Shown: positions 8,770 to 18,112 of the stretch, piece by piece
How positions within the stretch are numbered: the first letter of the stretch is position 1
Layout of the letters: every line of letters starts with the position of its first letter
Assembly (NCBI RefSeq): GCF_029203305.1
Contig: NC_089467.1
Location: 682,001-746,000, forward strand
Source of the DNA: Yamadazyma tenuis
Taxonomy: Eukaryota > Ascomycota > Pichiomycetes > Serinales > Debaryomycetaceae
Length of the DNA stretch: 64,000 nucleotides
Direction: 5' to 3'
The notes under the pieces: model-generated
Database searches by the model: none
Seen by the model: the letters and a program-made list of their open reading frames with translations, nothing else
Told to the model about the DNA's origin: nothing
Program-made: the position numbers and the translations under genes

Positions 8770-8991
8770 GAGATAGAGGATCGAGATAGAGGATCATAAG
8801 TCCGAGAACAATATGGGAAACTTATAGGGAGCGCAATTGTTGGTGATACAGAGGTAGTAGTTCTATGGCTGCTGACCATCGGTACTACGGCTGTTGCACT
8901 GTGGCTGCTGCCCTGAATCTCTGTGAGTATTTTATATTAAGAGTAATATACATCACTAAATAGTGCAGATTTTGTGAATCCCAGTGTCCCC

Positions 8992-9522
8992 CTACGCCTG
9001 GACTTCGGCAGCAACAAACGGGTTGTCAATAACCTCACTGCCATCCAAGGGAGAAATCGTCAATAAAGATGGGCCTCTGACCACCACCCGGCCAAGGCTT
9101 CTGGTGTCCTTTGTCAACACATTGGGGTCTTCCGGGTCTAAATATGTTAGTAATAATCCACCAGTGGTGTTCTGTTGGTGATACATACCTCTTAACGTCT
9201 CCTCCACCGATTCCAATACCAAATTCATCAACTGGTCAAATCCCTTCAAAACTCCCACTATTTGTCTTCCTCCAATAAACTCCACCTTTATCTGGGTGTC
9301 TTTGTACTTGTTAAGGTCCAAAATGGCTTCTCTTTTGGGACCTTCTTGCTTGGTGCCATTATTTCTTCTTCTTTGATCTTTGTGGTCTCTGTTATTTTGG
9401 TTGCCATCTCTGGCAGTTTCTTTCTAAATAACGAGGTTAGTATACTATTGGCAATATAATGTTGCAGAATACGGATGGGTTGCCGCTAAGGCGTTGGGGA
9501 AGAAATCACATACCAGTTCCAT
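8992..9522 (-). CDS. LSM7: LSM7, U6 snRNA/mRNA decay Sm-like protein (three exons)
   Basis: Exons on the minus strand are 9522..9514 (three codons, Met-Glu-CTG), 9423..9189 and 9137..8992, giving 129 aa. The second exon starts with a basic, Asn/Gln-rich tail and EGPKREAILDL, the family N-terminus; the Sm1 motif follows (KVEFIGGRQIVGVLKGFDQLMNLVL). The third exon completes TLRDPEDPNVLTKD and the Sm2 motif LGRVVVRGPSLLTIS. Both introns have GTATGT and TACTAAC. Without splicing the second intron the frame stays open but inserts 17 unrelated residues. Role: member of Lsm1-7 (mRNA decapping) and Lsm2-8 (U6 snRNP) rings. Divergent from ALF1. Confidence 0.95.
9138..9188 (-). other. LSM7 intron 2 (51 nt, frame-preserving)
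   Basis: Donor GTATGT at 9188-9183, branch TACTAAC, acceptor TTTAG ending at 9138. Length is a multiple of three with no stop in frame, so unspliced RNA encodes an intact longer protein. Confidence 0.9.
9424..9513 (-). other. LSM7 intron 1 (90 nt)
   Basis: Donor GTATGT at 9513-9508, branch TACTAACC, acceptor TTATTTAG ending at 9424. It follows a nine-base first exon. Confidence 0.87.
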
Positions 9523-9673
9523 TGCTGTCGAAGAAGATGTAGGTTATTTTCAGTGGCCGTTGAGTGCGAAAAGTGAGCGAGGGTGAGGGCTGCCGCGAAG
9601 CTGGCGACAGCTCCCGTTAGCCTTTGGCACTCAGCTGCAAAAAAGCGCGTGAAACAAAATTTCTTCTACAACC

Positions 9674-10420
9674 ATGAGCGACATCAGCATATATATCACA
9701 TCAGACCTCACCTCCTCCGAGAGGAAAGTATCTCCCCAGTGGTCAATTACGCACCTTAAGATCCGCTTGGAACAGATCACCGGGATCGCCCCCAAGTTTC
9801 AAACCATCCACCTTTATCGCATTTCCAACTCGAATGAGTATGAGGTGGTAGCAGACTCCAACAGTTACAACCGCCAAGCCGATGATCACAGCACGGTGGT
9901 GGCGCTCAACTTGGTACCATTTTGCCGTCTTCATGTGGTGGACGCCGACCCCAACTCTGAAATGAGCCAGTTGGCGGCAGAAAAGCCTGAATTTGAATCC
10001 TACCAAATGACCGAAGAAGAGTATGCTAAAAGATCCAATACGGTGTTGGAGTGGAAATCTCGCAACCAGTTAGGCCGGTTCGATCCCCAATTTAACCAAG
10101 AGAAGGCCCGCAAGCTTCAACTTGAGGAAGAAGCAGCCCTGTCAATGAAGGTTGGTGATCGGTGTAGAGTCATCAACATTCAGGGCGAGAGAAGAGGAAC
10201 CATCCGGTCCGTCGGCAAGATCGATGTGCTCGACAACGGTGAGGGCGTCTGGGTCGGGGTGGAGTTTGACGAGCCGGTGGGAAAGAACAATGGACTGATT
10301 GGAAGTGTTAGAGTGTTTTCGTGTAAGGACAAGCACGGAAGCTTTATCAAACCGCAGAAAGTTGAAGTTGGTGACTATCCCGAGCTCGATCCATTTGGCA
10401 GCGATGAGGAAGAGTTGTAA
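9674..10420 (+). CDS. ALF1: ALF1, tubulin folding cofactor B
   Basis: A 248-aa protein with the cofactor-B layout: N-terminal ubiquitin-like domain (residues about 1-95), a charged helical linker with the WKSRNQLGRFDP block, and a C-terminal CAP-Gly domain (about 155-235) containing GDRCRV, GTIRSVG, WVGVEFDEPVGKNNG and KHGSFIKP. The usual CAP-Gly GKNDG is GKNNG here. The acidic end (DEEEL) suits binding to the tubulin tail. Role: holds alpha-tubulin during tubulin heterodimer folding. Tandem with PGA2, as in S. cerevisiae. Confidence 0.95.
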   Translation: MSDISIYITSDLTSSERKVSPQWSITHLKIRLEQITGIAPKFQTIHLYRISNSNEYEVVADSNSYNRQADDHSTVVALNLVPFCRLHVVDADPNSEMSQLAAEKPEFESYQMTEEEYAKRSNTVLEWKSRNQLGRFDPQFNQEKARKLQLEEEAALSMKVGDRCRVINIQGERRGTIRSVGKIDVLDNGEGVWVGVEFDEPVGKNNGLIGSVRVFSCKDKHGSFIKPQKVEVGDYPELDPFGSDEEEL

Positions 10421-10560
10421 TGGTCCAATTGGACCTGGTTCAAAAAAAAAAATTCATCAACTTTGTTGGCGGGCTACGCTGTGGTGCCGGTGATTTCTCA
10501 CCAAATTTCCCAGGAAGTCTCGGTTTCAACATTTTTTCCACTTGCCACCATCACACAAAC

Positions 10561-10956
10561 ATGTCACAAACAAGAGGCACGTTCGACTTCATCTTTGACT
10601 ACGTTGACAGAGAGTCTTACACAAAGTACTTTCGGTTGGTAGTTGCTGTATGTGGTTATATCATTGTTCGTGGGCTCTACCAGAAGTGGGCCACCAAGTT
10701 CCATATCCAGCAAGAAGTGAACAGAGACAATGCGGAAAAAGCGGCCAAGCCTGCCAAAGACGCGGAACTCCAGAAACAGTACGAAGAGAAGTTGCAGCAG
10801 GAGGCCAAGACGTTTGGGTGGGGGAAGAAAACCAGAAGAGACACCAAGTTGAAACAGGCATATATTGAAGATCAGTTCAATGAGTTAAGACAGAGGCATC
10901 AAAGCGCGTACGACGCGGCCGAAGATCATGACATCGAGTACCTTCTTGAGGACTAG
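10561..10956 (+). CDS. PGA2: PGA2, ER/nuclear-envelope protein needed for protein trafficking
   Basis: A 131-aa protein from ATG 10561 (MSQTRGTFDF); the open frame reaches back to 10420 only through the ALF1 end. One membrane segment lies near residues 22-42 (LVVAVCGYIIVRGLY), followed by a highly charged coiled region and the family hallmark FGWGKKTRRD, then an acidic end DIEYLLED. This matches S. cerevisiae Pga2 (FGWGKKTRRR, ADIEELLEE). Known mutants process Gas1 and alkaline phosphatase poorly; molecular function is not established. Confidence 0.92.
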   Translation: MSQTRGTFDFIFDYVDRESYTKYFRLVVAVCGYIIVRGLYQKWATKFHIQQEVNRDNAEKAAKPAKDAELQKQYEEKLQQEAKTFGWGKKTRRDTKLKQAYIEDQFNELRQRHQSAYDAAEDHDIEYLLED

Positions 10957-11126
10957 GTGTGGGTGTCAGGGCCATACTTTTTGGTTAATTCATATATTAT
11001 GTATTTATTACTATATCATAACAGATTCTACGATGGTCGCAGCCTGTATAGGGCCCGCACTCTTCGCAGCGAAAGTTTTTTCAATCATCTCACTAGCATT
11101 ATATCTCCAACAGAAACACATTCACA

Positions 11127-12671
11127 ATGGCAGGAGACCCGTTCCTTTCTGATCCCTCAAGGAAGAGGAAGCGTGCCAACCGGCAGACCAGCACCGTGAA
11201 CAGAAATACCAAAAATGGTGGCCGATCCACTGAGCGTATGTCTCGAGTTCCCCAAGACGATGAGATCTCTGGGTCCAGTGACACCGATGATAACTCCAAC
11301 AATATCAGTGATAGAGACGTCGAGCAGATGTCATCGGACGAGGAGTTCCAGGACGAAAACGCCGCCGACAAGAGAAGACGATTGGCCAAACAATACCTCG
11401 AGAATTTGAAAAACGCAGACCTCGATGAAGACGATGAGTTCAACGCAAAGGACTTGGATGATGATATTGTTGGCCGCCGATTGCAACGGGACGTGGCCGA
11501 GTCTAAGGGTCACATGTTCAAGTTCTACGGGGCCAAGTTTTCGCTGCAGATGGAAGAAGTCCGGCCGGTGGTGACCAGAATTGGGTCCAAGAACCTCACG
11601 GGCATCGCCATTCACCACCCATATTTATACACCGTTTCCAAGGACATCGAGTTGGTGAAGTGGCAGATCCACGCCGACAAACGCAAGCCGAGCCGCGTGA
11701 AGCACACGAAGGGTGGATCCAAGTACTCTGATCTCAGAGATGAGCAACACCGAAACCACCACCACGCAGCCATTAATTGTGTGGCCACATCTCCCGACGG
11801 GAGGTTCGTGGTGACTGGAGGCGACGACGGCCGGCTCATCATTTGGTCCACCGAGAACCTAGCGTGCTTGAAGGTGTTGGAAACGCGAGCAGCCGTCAAC
11901 TCCCTAAGTTTTAGAAGAAACTCCGACCAGCTCTATGCTGCCTGTGCGGACCTCAAGGTGAGGACATATTCCGTCACCCAATTCTCCCAGTTGGAGACGT
12001 TGTACGGCCACCAGGACAATATCGCCGACATCTCGTCCTTGTCGAGGGAGACATGTGTATCGGTGGGTTCTCGTGACCGAACTGCGTTATTCTGGAAAAT
12101 CGCCGACGAGTCTCGTTTGACGTTCCGCAGCGGTGATGGGGCCAAACCGGCAAAGGGCCTGGACACCTTCCGGTCGGAAGGACTGCTTGACTGTGTGTCG
12201 ATGGTGGATGAGTCCCACTTTTTGACGGGGTCTGATAACGGAAACTTGTGTCTTTGGTCGCTTGCAAAGAAGAAGCCTGTTTTCACCAGGCGATTGGCAC
12301 ACGGGCTCGAGCCGGAAATGGCACCAGCTCGTGCCAGTGCCGAAACCGCTGCTGGGGTTGAAATTCAGGTACCCATAAGACAACCGTACTGGATAACGTC
12401 GGTGTATGCGATTCCGTTCAGTGATGTGTTTGTGACCGGATCGTACAGCGGAGACATCAAGGTGTGGAAGATTGATAGAGAAGGTATGAGGAGTTTTGAG
12501 GTGATTGGGTCGTTGGCTGCAAAAGGCTGCGTGAACCGAATCGCGGTGGCAGAATTTACCAGTGCAAAGAAGATAGTTGTGTATGCATTGGTGGGTAAAG
12601 AGCATAGGTTTGGCCGGTGGCAGAAGGTGGAGGGCCGGAATGCCTTGGTATCATTTGCATTTAACATTTAA
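11127..12671 (+). CDS. RRP9: RRP9, WD-repeat protein of the U3 snoRNP
   Basis: A 514-aa protein: basic N-terminus with SRKRKRANR, a long acidic/Ser stretch, the conserved helix RRRLAKQYLENLKN, then a seven-bladed WD40 propeller (about residues 150-500) with blades such as INCVATSPDGRFVVTGGDDGRLIIW and SVGSRDRTALFWK. The ending RFGRWQK...SFAFNI is conserved in U3-55K proteins. Role: nucleolar component of the U3 box C/D snoRNP in 18S rRNA processing. Convergent with RPC31, 60 bp between stop codons. Confidence 0.96.
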   Translation: MAGDPFLSDPSRKRKRANRQTSTVNRNTKNGGRSTERMSRVPQDDEISGSSDTDDNSNNISDRDVEQMSSDEEFQDENAADKRRRLAKQYLENLKNADLDEDDEFNAKDLDDDIVGRRLQRDVAESKGHMFKFYGAKFSLQMEEVRPVVTRIGSKNLTGIAIHHPYLYTVSKDIELVKWQIHADKRKPSRVKHTKGGSKYSDLRDEQHRNHHHAAINCVATSPDGRFVVTGGDDGRLIIWSTENLACLKVLETRAAVNSLSFRRNSDQLYAACADLKVRTYSVTQFSQLETLYGHQDNIADISSLSRETCVSVGSRDRTALFWKIADESRLTFRSGDGAKPAKGLDTFRSEGLLDCVSMVDESHFLTGSDNGNLCLWSLAKKKPVFTRRLAHGLEPEMAPARASAETAAGVEIQVPIRQPYWITSVYAIPFSDVFVTGSYSGDIKVWKIDREGMRSFEVIGSLAAKGCVNRIAVAEFTSAKKIVVYALVGKEHRFGRWQKVEGRNALVSFAFNI

Positions 12672-12731
12672 TACATAGTAATATAAGATATTATAATGGA
12701 GTTTACAATGATGGAATATGCTCCATCATCG

Positions 12732-13415
12732 TCAAAATGCTGCTTCGTCTTCGCCATTATCGGCAAAATCGTCGTTTCCGTCATCAAAATACTTTTCAGC
12801 ATTGTAGTCATCATCTTCGTCATCCTCGAACTCGTCTTCTATATTATCATCGTCTTCATCGTCGTCCGGGTCCATATCATCTCCGTTAATGTCATCTTCC
12901 TTGGTGTCAAGATCTACAGCCATATCTTTCAACTGCTCGAGAACCAATTTTGACTTGTCTTCCAGTATCGGCAGGGGTGCTTTGACGTCGCTGTGGATCT
13001 CGTGTGCTGCTTTGTAGGAAGATAACCCTATTTTCTTCTTTTTACTGACTCCCATCACCGAGTATAGTTCTTGGGGGAAGAACTCAAGATTATAAGGATG
13101 GTCTTCGATGGTGGAGCCAATTTTTTTGACCTTTTTGTACTTATCGGAGTGTCTTTCGATTCCGTCGGGGTGGGTGGTAGGGGTTACCTGTTGCTGGCTG
13201 TCGACAGAATTACCAGTGTAGAAGGGGCCGTCTAGTACGAGTTTGGTGAGGTTTATGGCTTGGATGGCTTGATCTTTTTCGGCGGCAGACAACGGGGCGT
13301 TGACGGGGAGTATAAGTTTAGGTTTCTCCACATCGAAGCTTGTGGTCAACACGTCGCTGTAGTCCAAGCCAAATGGTAAAATGGTTCTACCAAACCCTTT
13401 TGATCTGAAGGACAT
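12732..13415 (-). CDS. RPC31: RPC31, RNA polymerase III-specific subunit C31
   Basis: A 227-aa protein. The N-terminal Gly/Arg patch leads into ILPFGLDYSDV; the middle holds KLVLDGPFYTG and GIERHSDKYKKVKKIG, then DDHPYNLEFFPQELYSVMG, all Rpc31 signatures. The last 60 residues are almost all Asp/Glu with NAEKYFDDG and end EDEAAF, as in S. cerevisiae. Role: part of the C82-C34-C31 initiation subcomplex of Pol III; the acidic tail is required for initiation. An AAAATTTT block and GTGATGAG (one base off PAC) lie upstream. Confidence 0.96.
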   Translation of the reverse strand: MSFRSKGFGRTILPFGLDYSDVLTTSFDVEKPKLILPVNAPLSAAEKDQAIQAINLTKLVLDGPFYTGNSVDSQQQVTPTTHPDGIERHSDKYKKVKKIGSTIEDHPYNLEFFPQELYSVMGVSKKKKIGLSSYKAAHEIHSDVKAPLPILEDKSKLVLEQLKDMAVDLDTKEDDINGDDMDPDDDEDDDNIEDEFEDDEDDDYNAEKYFDDGNDDFADNGEDEAAF

Positions 13416-14043
13416 GGTGTGGAAAATTTTTTAGAATGCGCGGAGAAGAGATAGAGAGGAGTGATGAGAGAGTTAGATGGGATGGAACGATTGGAGATGG
13501 ACTGTCCTTTGTACAATGGGGGAACGGTCAGATGGCGTGGGTCAGAACTTGGTCAACTTCGGTGAGTGTTTGGGTCAGATAACTATTGGTATGGGTAAGA
13601 ACTTCGGTGGGTGTATGGAAATATGAACTGGATTGCAGCCACCACCGATATCATTTATCCAGACAATAATTGGAGGCTGTCAGGGAGGAAGTGGTGTTTC
13701 ACTGATTTATCTATCCTAAGCACGTATTTGTAATCTTCAGAATTGTACCATATACCACAAACACCTGTAGATCCACAAAAACCACCCTCCTACAGATGTA
13801 CAAAAAAACACTCACCTCCAAATCCACCCCTCTTCTTCCTCATCATGGTCCCTTTCTGGCCCCCGACACCTCGTTCTGCCTCCACCGCACTATTCCCTGC
13901 TTCCATCCCATCGCCTCATTATTGCTCAAAACAGAAAAACTGTAAACATTCGCAGTCATATATATGCACCAAAACAGCCTCTTCTAATATTAGCAAAAAC
14001 ATATATATCACCACCAAACCCCAATTTACTTGCTGCCACCACC
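13416..14043. promoter_or_regulatory. Divergent promoter region, RPC31/INN1
   Basis: No gene seen. The RPC31 side has AAAATTTT (13423-13430) and GTGATGAG (13461-13468). The middle carries imperfect repeats of a GGTCAG...ACTTCGGTGRGTGT unit (about 13540-13620). The INN1 side is pyrimidine-rich (CCTCC/CTTC runs, 13780-13920) with TATATATGC near 13960-13970. Confidence 0.5.
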
Positions 14044-15603
14044 ATGGATCCCAACACCTCGATCCTCTCGGCCCAGGCCGCTCCCCAGGCTGCCGAAGGC
14101 ACCTTGGTGATCATTGTGTGCCGAGCTAAACACTTGCCCAACCGACGCAAATTAGACAAACAATCACCCTACGTAACCCTCAGACTTGGAACCACCGCCA
14201 AAAAAACTCCGTCCCACTTTCGTGCCGGCCAAACCCCGGACTGGACCCACGAGATCCGCTTCGACTTGACCAGAGAACGAAAACCCATCTTGAAACTCGA
14301 CGTGTTGGATGAAACCAAAAACGACCCCACGCCCATTGGAACCTGTGACATCGATTGTAGTGTGATTTTCCAGCAGGAAAAGCACCAGGACGGCAAGTAT
14401 ATCCACGACATGTGGTACGACTTGTCGTTGAACGGCAGAAGGGCCGGTACCATTTACTTGGAGATGACTTTCTACCCCAGCGCCCCGGTATTACCACCAA
14501 AGCTTTATGAAAATGGCGACTATGAGACGTCCCACATGCGGGGGTCCGGCTCCAGCTACCTGTCGGGCTACGGGTCCGCCAAGGACTTGCCAGCACCGCC
14601 ACGGCACCCGTCTCAGTCGAGACAGCCCAGTGTGGTGGATGATATCTTTGTGAGCGCAGACGCTAAGAAAAAGTCGTTGTTCAGAAATTTGGTAGGGGAT
14701 GTACCTGATACTTCCAATGGGGCTGAGGATGACGACGTGTTTGTGACGCCAGGTACCAGTCCTGAGAAGAAAAGCCGGTTTGCTAAGCTCACCAAACTCA
14801 AAAGTAAGTTTCAGAGCAAAGATCCTATCAGAACATTATGGAGTGCGGAGGAGCGAGAACGTCATGAGCGGGGGGACCGGGTGACCCCCATTGACATCAA
14901 GGAGTTTGATAATCTCGATGAGCTTGAGCGAGATATTCAGTTCAACAGTCCCAGAAGTCCTCAATTTGCAGCCACCGCAGACGATTCGTTTGACGTGCCC
15001 CCCAGCCCACCGCCGCACTCCGAGTACCTGCCAGTCCAACCGCACTCGCATACTCCCCTGCCACACCAAACGCCTCCATTAAAAACATCTCCGCTAAGAA
15101 AACCTCCTCCCGAAACCGGTGTCAAAGCCTTCAAAAACCTCAACCTTGGTTCTCCTGCCACCACATCGATTCCATACTCGGCTGATACAATTGGCCTTGA
15201 CGATGAAGATGGCGGTTTGCCTACCAAGGTATATTTCATGGATAAGCAGGTAAAATCGTTATCGCACTCTTCGCTGCCTAGTGCGCCGGAGCCCGTGAAC
15301 AAACACGAAATTGACCCCAAATTCTATGCCCCTACGCCAGGCGAGCACTTCAGCCGGAGTCGGCGTGAGGAGGACAAGCGGACGATGGACTTGCGGACGC
15401 GCGAGACCGGGTACTTGGGAGACGGTCAGTGGGACCAGAAGTTCAGTCCTTCAATATTTGATCGGATTCCCAACGATGAGAACTTGGGATTTGAAAACAA
15501 GCCACATGTGCCTCCTAAGATACCGCGGGGGTTGACGGAGCAGGAGTACTATGTTCTTGATAAGGAGAATTATTTGCGGGACATCAATGGTAAGAGGGCG
15601 TAG
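14044..15603 (+). CDS. INN1: INN1/Fic1-like C2-domain protein of cytokinesis
   Basis: A 519-aa protein with an N-terminal C2 domain (about residues 18-145: GTLVIIVCRAKHLPNRRKLDKQ, YVTLRLG, WTHEIRFDL, IGTCDIDC, WYDLSLNGRRAGTIYLEM) and a long disordered tail. The tail has several Pro-rich stretches (PPSPPPHS, HQTPPLK, PLRKPPPE) suited to SH3 domains such as those of Hof1 and Cyk3, and ends in a conserved-looking LTEQEYYVLDKENYLRDI. Known role: couples plasma-membrane ingression to septum formation at the bud neck. S. cerevisiae Inn1 is about 409 aa; extra length is in the tail. Conserved neighbourhood with RPC31 supports the name. Confidence 0.88.
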   Translation: MDPNTSILSAQAAPQAAEGTLVIIVCRAKHLPNRRKLDKQSPYVTLRLGTTAKKTPSHFRAGQTPDWTHEIRFDLTRERKPILKLDVLDETKNDPTPIGTCDIDCSVIFQQEKHQDGKYIHDMWYDLSLNGRRAGTIYLEMTFYPSAPVLPPKLYENGDYETSHMRGSGSSYLSGYGSAKDLPAPPRHPSQSRQPSVVDDIFVSADAKKKSLFRNLVGDVPDTSNGAEDDDVFVTPGTSPEKKSRFAKLTKLKSKFQSKDPIRTLWSAEERERHERGDRVTPIDIKEFDNLDELERDIQFNSPRSPQFAATADDSFDVPPSPPPHSEYLPVQPHSHTPLPHQTPPLKTSPLRKPPPETGVKAFKNLNLGSPATTSIPYSADTIGLDDEDGGLPTKVYFMDKQVKSLSHSSLPSAPEPVNKHEIDPKFYAPTPGEHFSRSRREEDKRTMDLRTRETGYLGDGQWDQKFSPSIFDRIPNDENLGFENKPHVPPKIPRGLTEQEYYVLDKENYLRDINGKRA

Positions 15604-15689
15604 AGGTAAAGTACATAGAGTAATGATAATGCTGAGCTGGGATAAGAGAGTGTGGGAATTCCACATCAACTTGCTCATATATATATCGT

Positions 15690-15770
15690 CCACATACTGG
15701 CACATATACATATCATCCACATACTGGTATATATACATTTACATCCATATACTGGTACACATAAATTACA
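15690..15770 (+). repeat. Three-copy degenerate AT-rich repeat, period 27-28 bp
   Basis: CCACATACTGG at 15690 and 15717 and CCATATACTGG at 15745, each followed by an ATATA tract. It lies in the 3' region between convergent INN1 and the GPI-protein gene. Confidence 0.65.
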
Positions 15771-15879
15771 ACGAAACTCTGTTTCTGGATATAAAAAGGT
15801 ATAAACTTACTAATAACATCAAAGAACCAAATACTTCTTCACAAGAACTCAAAAGCGCTGTAAATTAGCCACTCGTCGT

Positions 15880-16557
15880 CTACAACAACGCAAGGGCAGC
15901 CAATCCCACCACCCCCATGGCCACATTCCTCGAAGCTCCTGAGTCAGCAGAAGAAGACTCATCATCGTCTTCATCTTCATCCTCAGCCGTCGACACCGCC
16001 GCTACCGACGTAGAGGTCGACTCGGCCACCGAGGTTATCTCGGAGGTGCTGTTATAATAACTGGAATAGGACGATACAACAGATGAACTGTTGGAGTAAC
16101 TGGAGGCTGCAAAACTAGATGATTCAACACTAGAAGAGCTGTTGAAGCCAGAAGCAACCGCCACCACACCCTTGAAAAGGGTCAACGAGGGAACCGTGGA
16201 CGAGGAAGAAGCCTCTTCGGTAGCAGCAGCAGCCACAGAAGCTACCGAAGCTGCTGATAAGGAAGATAAATAAGCAGCGTAAGAAGCCAGGGAAGCAGCT
16301 GCTTCCGAAGCTTCTTCAGCCGCCTCGGCCACCGAAGCAGCAGAGGCTGACGACACCGACGCTGCGTAGGCGGCGGCATTCTTGGAAGAAACGGAGGCAG
16401 CAGAAGCTGAAGAAGCAGCCTCAGCAGAAGCCACCGAAGCAGATTCTTCAGGAGTTAATAACGTCACGGTGACAGTGACAGTCGAGGAAACAGTAGTATC
16501 ATCATCGGCTCTGGCTAATGCCAATAAAGCCAAAGGTAACAAGGTTTTAAACAACAT
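15880..16557 (-). CDS. Ala/Ser-rich GPI-anchored cell-wall protein
   Basis: A 225-aa secreted protein: signal peptide LFKTLLPLALLALARA (cleavage near residue 18), a short Thr/Val strand region, then about 75 residues dominated by Ala, Ser and Glu (residues 40-115), which look helical rather than like the usual Ser/Thr mucin. A Ser/Tyr-rich segment with NSS and NST sequons follows, then an acidic run, and a GPI signal: small residues (DSGAS) about 12 residues before the hydrophobic tail GVVGLAALALL. No orthologue recognised; low-complexity wall proteins diverge quickly. The product would need the GPI transamidase encoded in part by GAB1. It has a very long upstream region. Confidence 0.8.
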   Translation of the reverse strand: MLFKTLLPLALLALARADDDTTVSSTVTVTVTLLTPEESASVASAEAASSASAASVSSKNAAAYAASVSSASAASVAEAAEEASEAAASLASYAAYLSSLSAASVASVAAAATEEASSSSTVPSLTLFKGVVAVASGFNSSSSVESSSFAASSYSNSSSVVSSYSSYYNSTSEITSVAESTSTSVAAVSTAEDEDEDDDESSSADSGASRNVAMGVVGLAALALL

Positions 16558-18112
16558 AATTTTTGGAAACTAATAAACGTAAACAACTCGTGTGAGACTC
16601 GGGGAAGTTTTGAATAACCGCAAAAAGTGGGAGTTGATAGGTAAAAGGAAGGACTGGGGTAAGTTGGTTTAACGAAAGTGATAGAACAAACGTAGTTTAA
16701 AACTCGAGGTTCTATGGGTGTTTACGATGGATATGTTTAGTAAATTTTTTTGTCCATGGGAATGACTTGAGTTTTATTCGGGGGCTAAAAAATAAAAAAC
16801 AGCGACTTGACAAAAGATGGTGAGTGCCGGACGAACAATGCATAAATGGAGCGAAGGCGCCTGCATTGGGACGAATTCTCCACCGGAATTTGCTTACGAT
16901 GCCGAGCCACCTTCCATATTGGGCCCCATTATAAACAACAGTGTGGCCGGCCCGGTTTGTTTGGGCAATCCCATCTCCCGTTTGGGCCAGAATGGTTATG
17001 TTTGCTTGGCCAATCGTTAGAGGTGTGAAAAAGTGCGGCTACAATGGCGGCCATTGTTACCAGACGACTTTTCGTGTTTTGGTGTCGTTTGTTCACGTTA
17101 CCGCTGTCCTTTTCAGAATTTGCTGGAAATGGTTAAAAGTTATGGTCTCCATTACGACAATAACAACCGTAGTTTTCGTGGCCAGTTCGGTACGCCTCTT
17201 GCTTGTCCCAGGCGATCTAGACTTAGGGGTATATCCGGTCCTGCACACACGCACTCACATCCCCCGGTCCTAATCGTCTAAATGGTCTATACACACCAAA
17301 AAGAAATCCCCGGCCGTTTAGGGGGCGCCGCATTGGGCACCGACGTTGGTGTGGTTGGTGGGTTCTATGCAATCCACGGGGTTATGGGTTACATACTGCC
17401 AATTTATCCCTTCTGGGATATGCTTGGCTTAGCCGGTGAGTGCCTCGCTGCCTGTGGTGCGGATGTTTTTAGTAGTTGCGTAAACAATTCTGCGTACAGG
17501 GCTGTTCAGTTGTCGTTAACTTCACACGAGAATCTCAACAGCACTTACGAGCTTAGCGATTCTCGGGAGTTGGCTTCCGCTATGTTTGTAACAGGACATT
17601 TTATGAAACCCACTCGCTGCGTTTTCAACCGAGACAGAATTAATCAACTCTGGGGGATATAAACATTTGGTGATCGTCATCCGATTAGAAGGCTCCAGTT
17701 CCCGTTCCCTCCCTCGGTTTGGTTTTTCCACCACGCGGTAGTAAATGTATTGGAGTAAATTCTGTTCAGGTGATATGGTAAACTCTTGGATGATTAAGAT
17801 GATAAATGTTAAGGCAATCCTAGTAATTACCAGAAAGGGGTTTAATCAAAAGTCAAAATTTTGTCACTATAAGCCGGTGGGGCCCACTTTTTTTTGCTAT
17901 TGGGGACATTATCGTCTGCTACGGAATAACCAAACCTACGCCTCCGGGGACTACAATACGCTACCTTTGAACTTAATGAGATGAAGTTGTTAGTATAGCA
18001 CGTGAATTTATTTTTTAATAGACCTGAGTGCTTTCAATATTCCATGTTTCGTTCTCATGATATCTTTCATGCTTGCCTATTTGCAACCGATTAGTGGCTG
18101 CGAAAATAGCTA
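16558..18112. other. Gene-free 1.55-kb stretch upstream of the GPI-protein gene
   Basis: No homologous coding region seen. ATG-initiated frames occur (for example 17282-17662, 126 codons), but their composition and lack of recognisable motifs argue against genes. Parts are unusually rich in GGCC/GGGCC blocks. A short phrase GGCGCC...GCATTGGG recurs at 16856-16870 and 17324-17337. The likely role is a large promoter of the wall-protein gene or an unidentified non-coding RNA. Confidence 0.4.

Noticed and set aside
16817..17281. Overlapping short frames in the same stretch
   Set aside because: Several frames of similar length compete and none shows protein-like conservation signals.
17282..17662. 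126-codon ATG frame in the gene-free stretch
   Set aside because: No recognisable family, odd composition and no support from neighbouring frames; kept only as a note.
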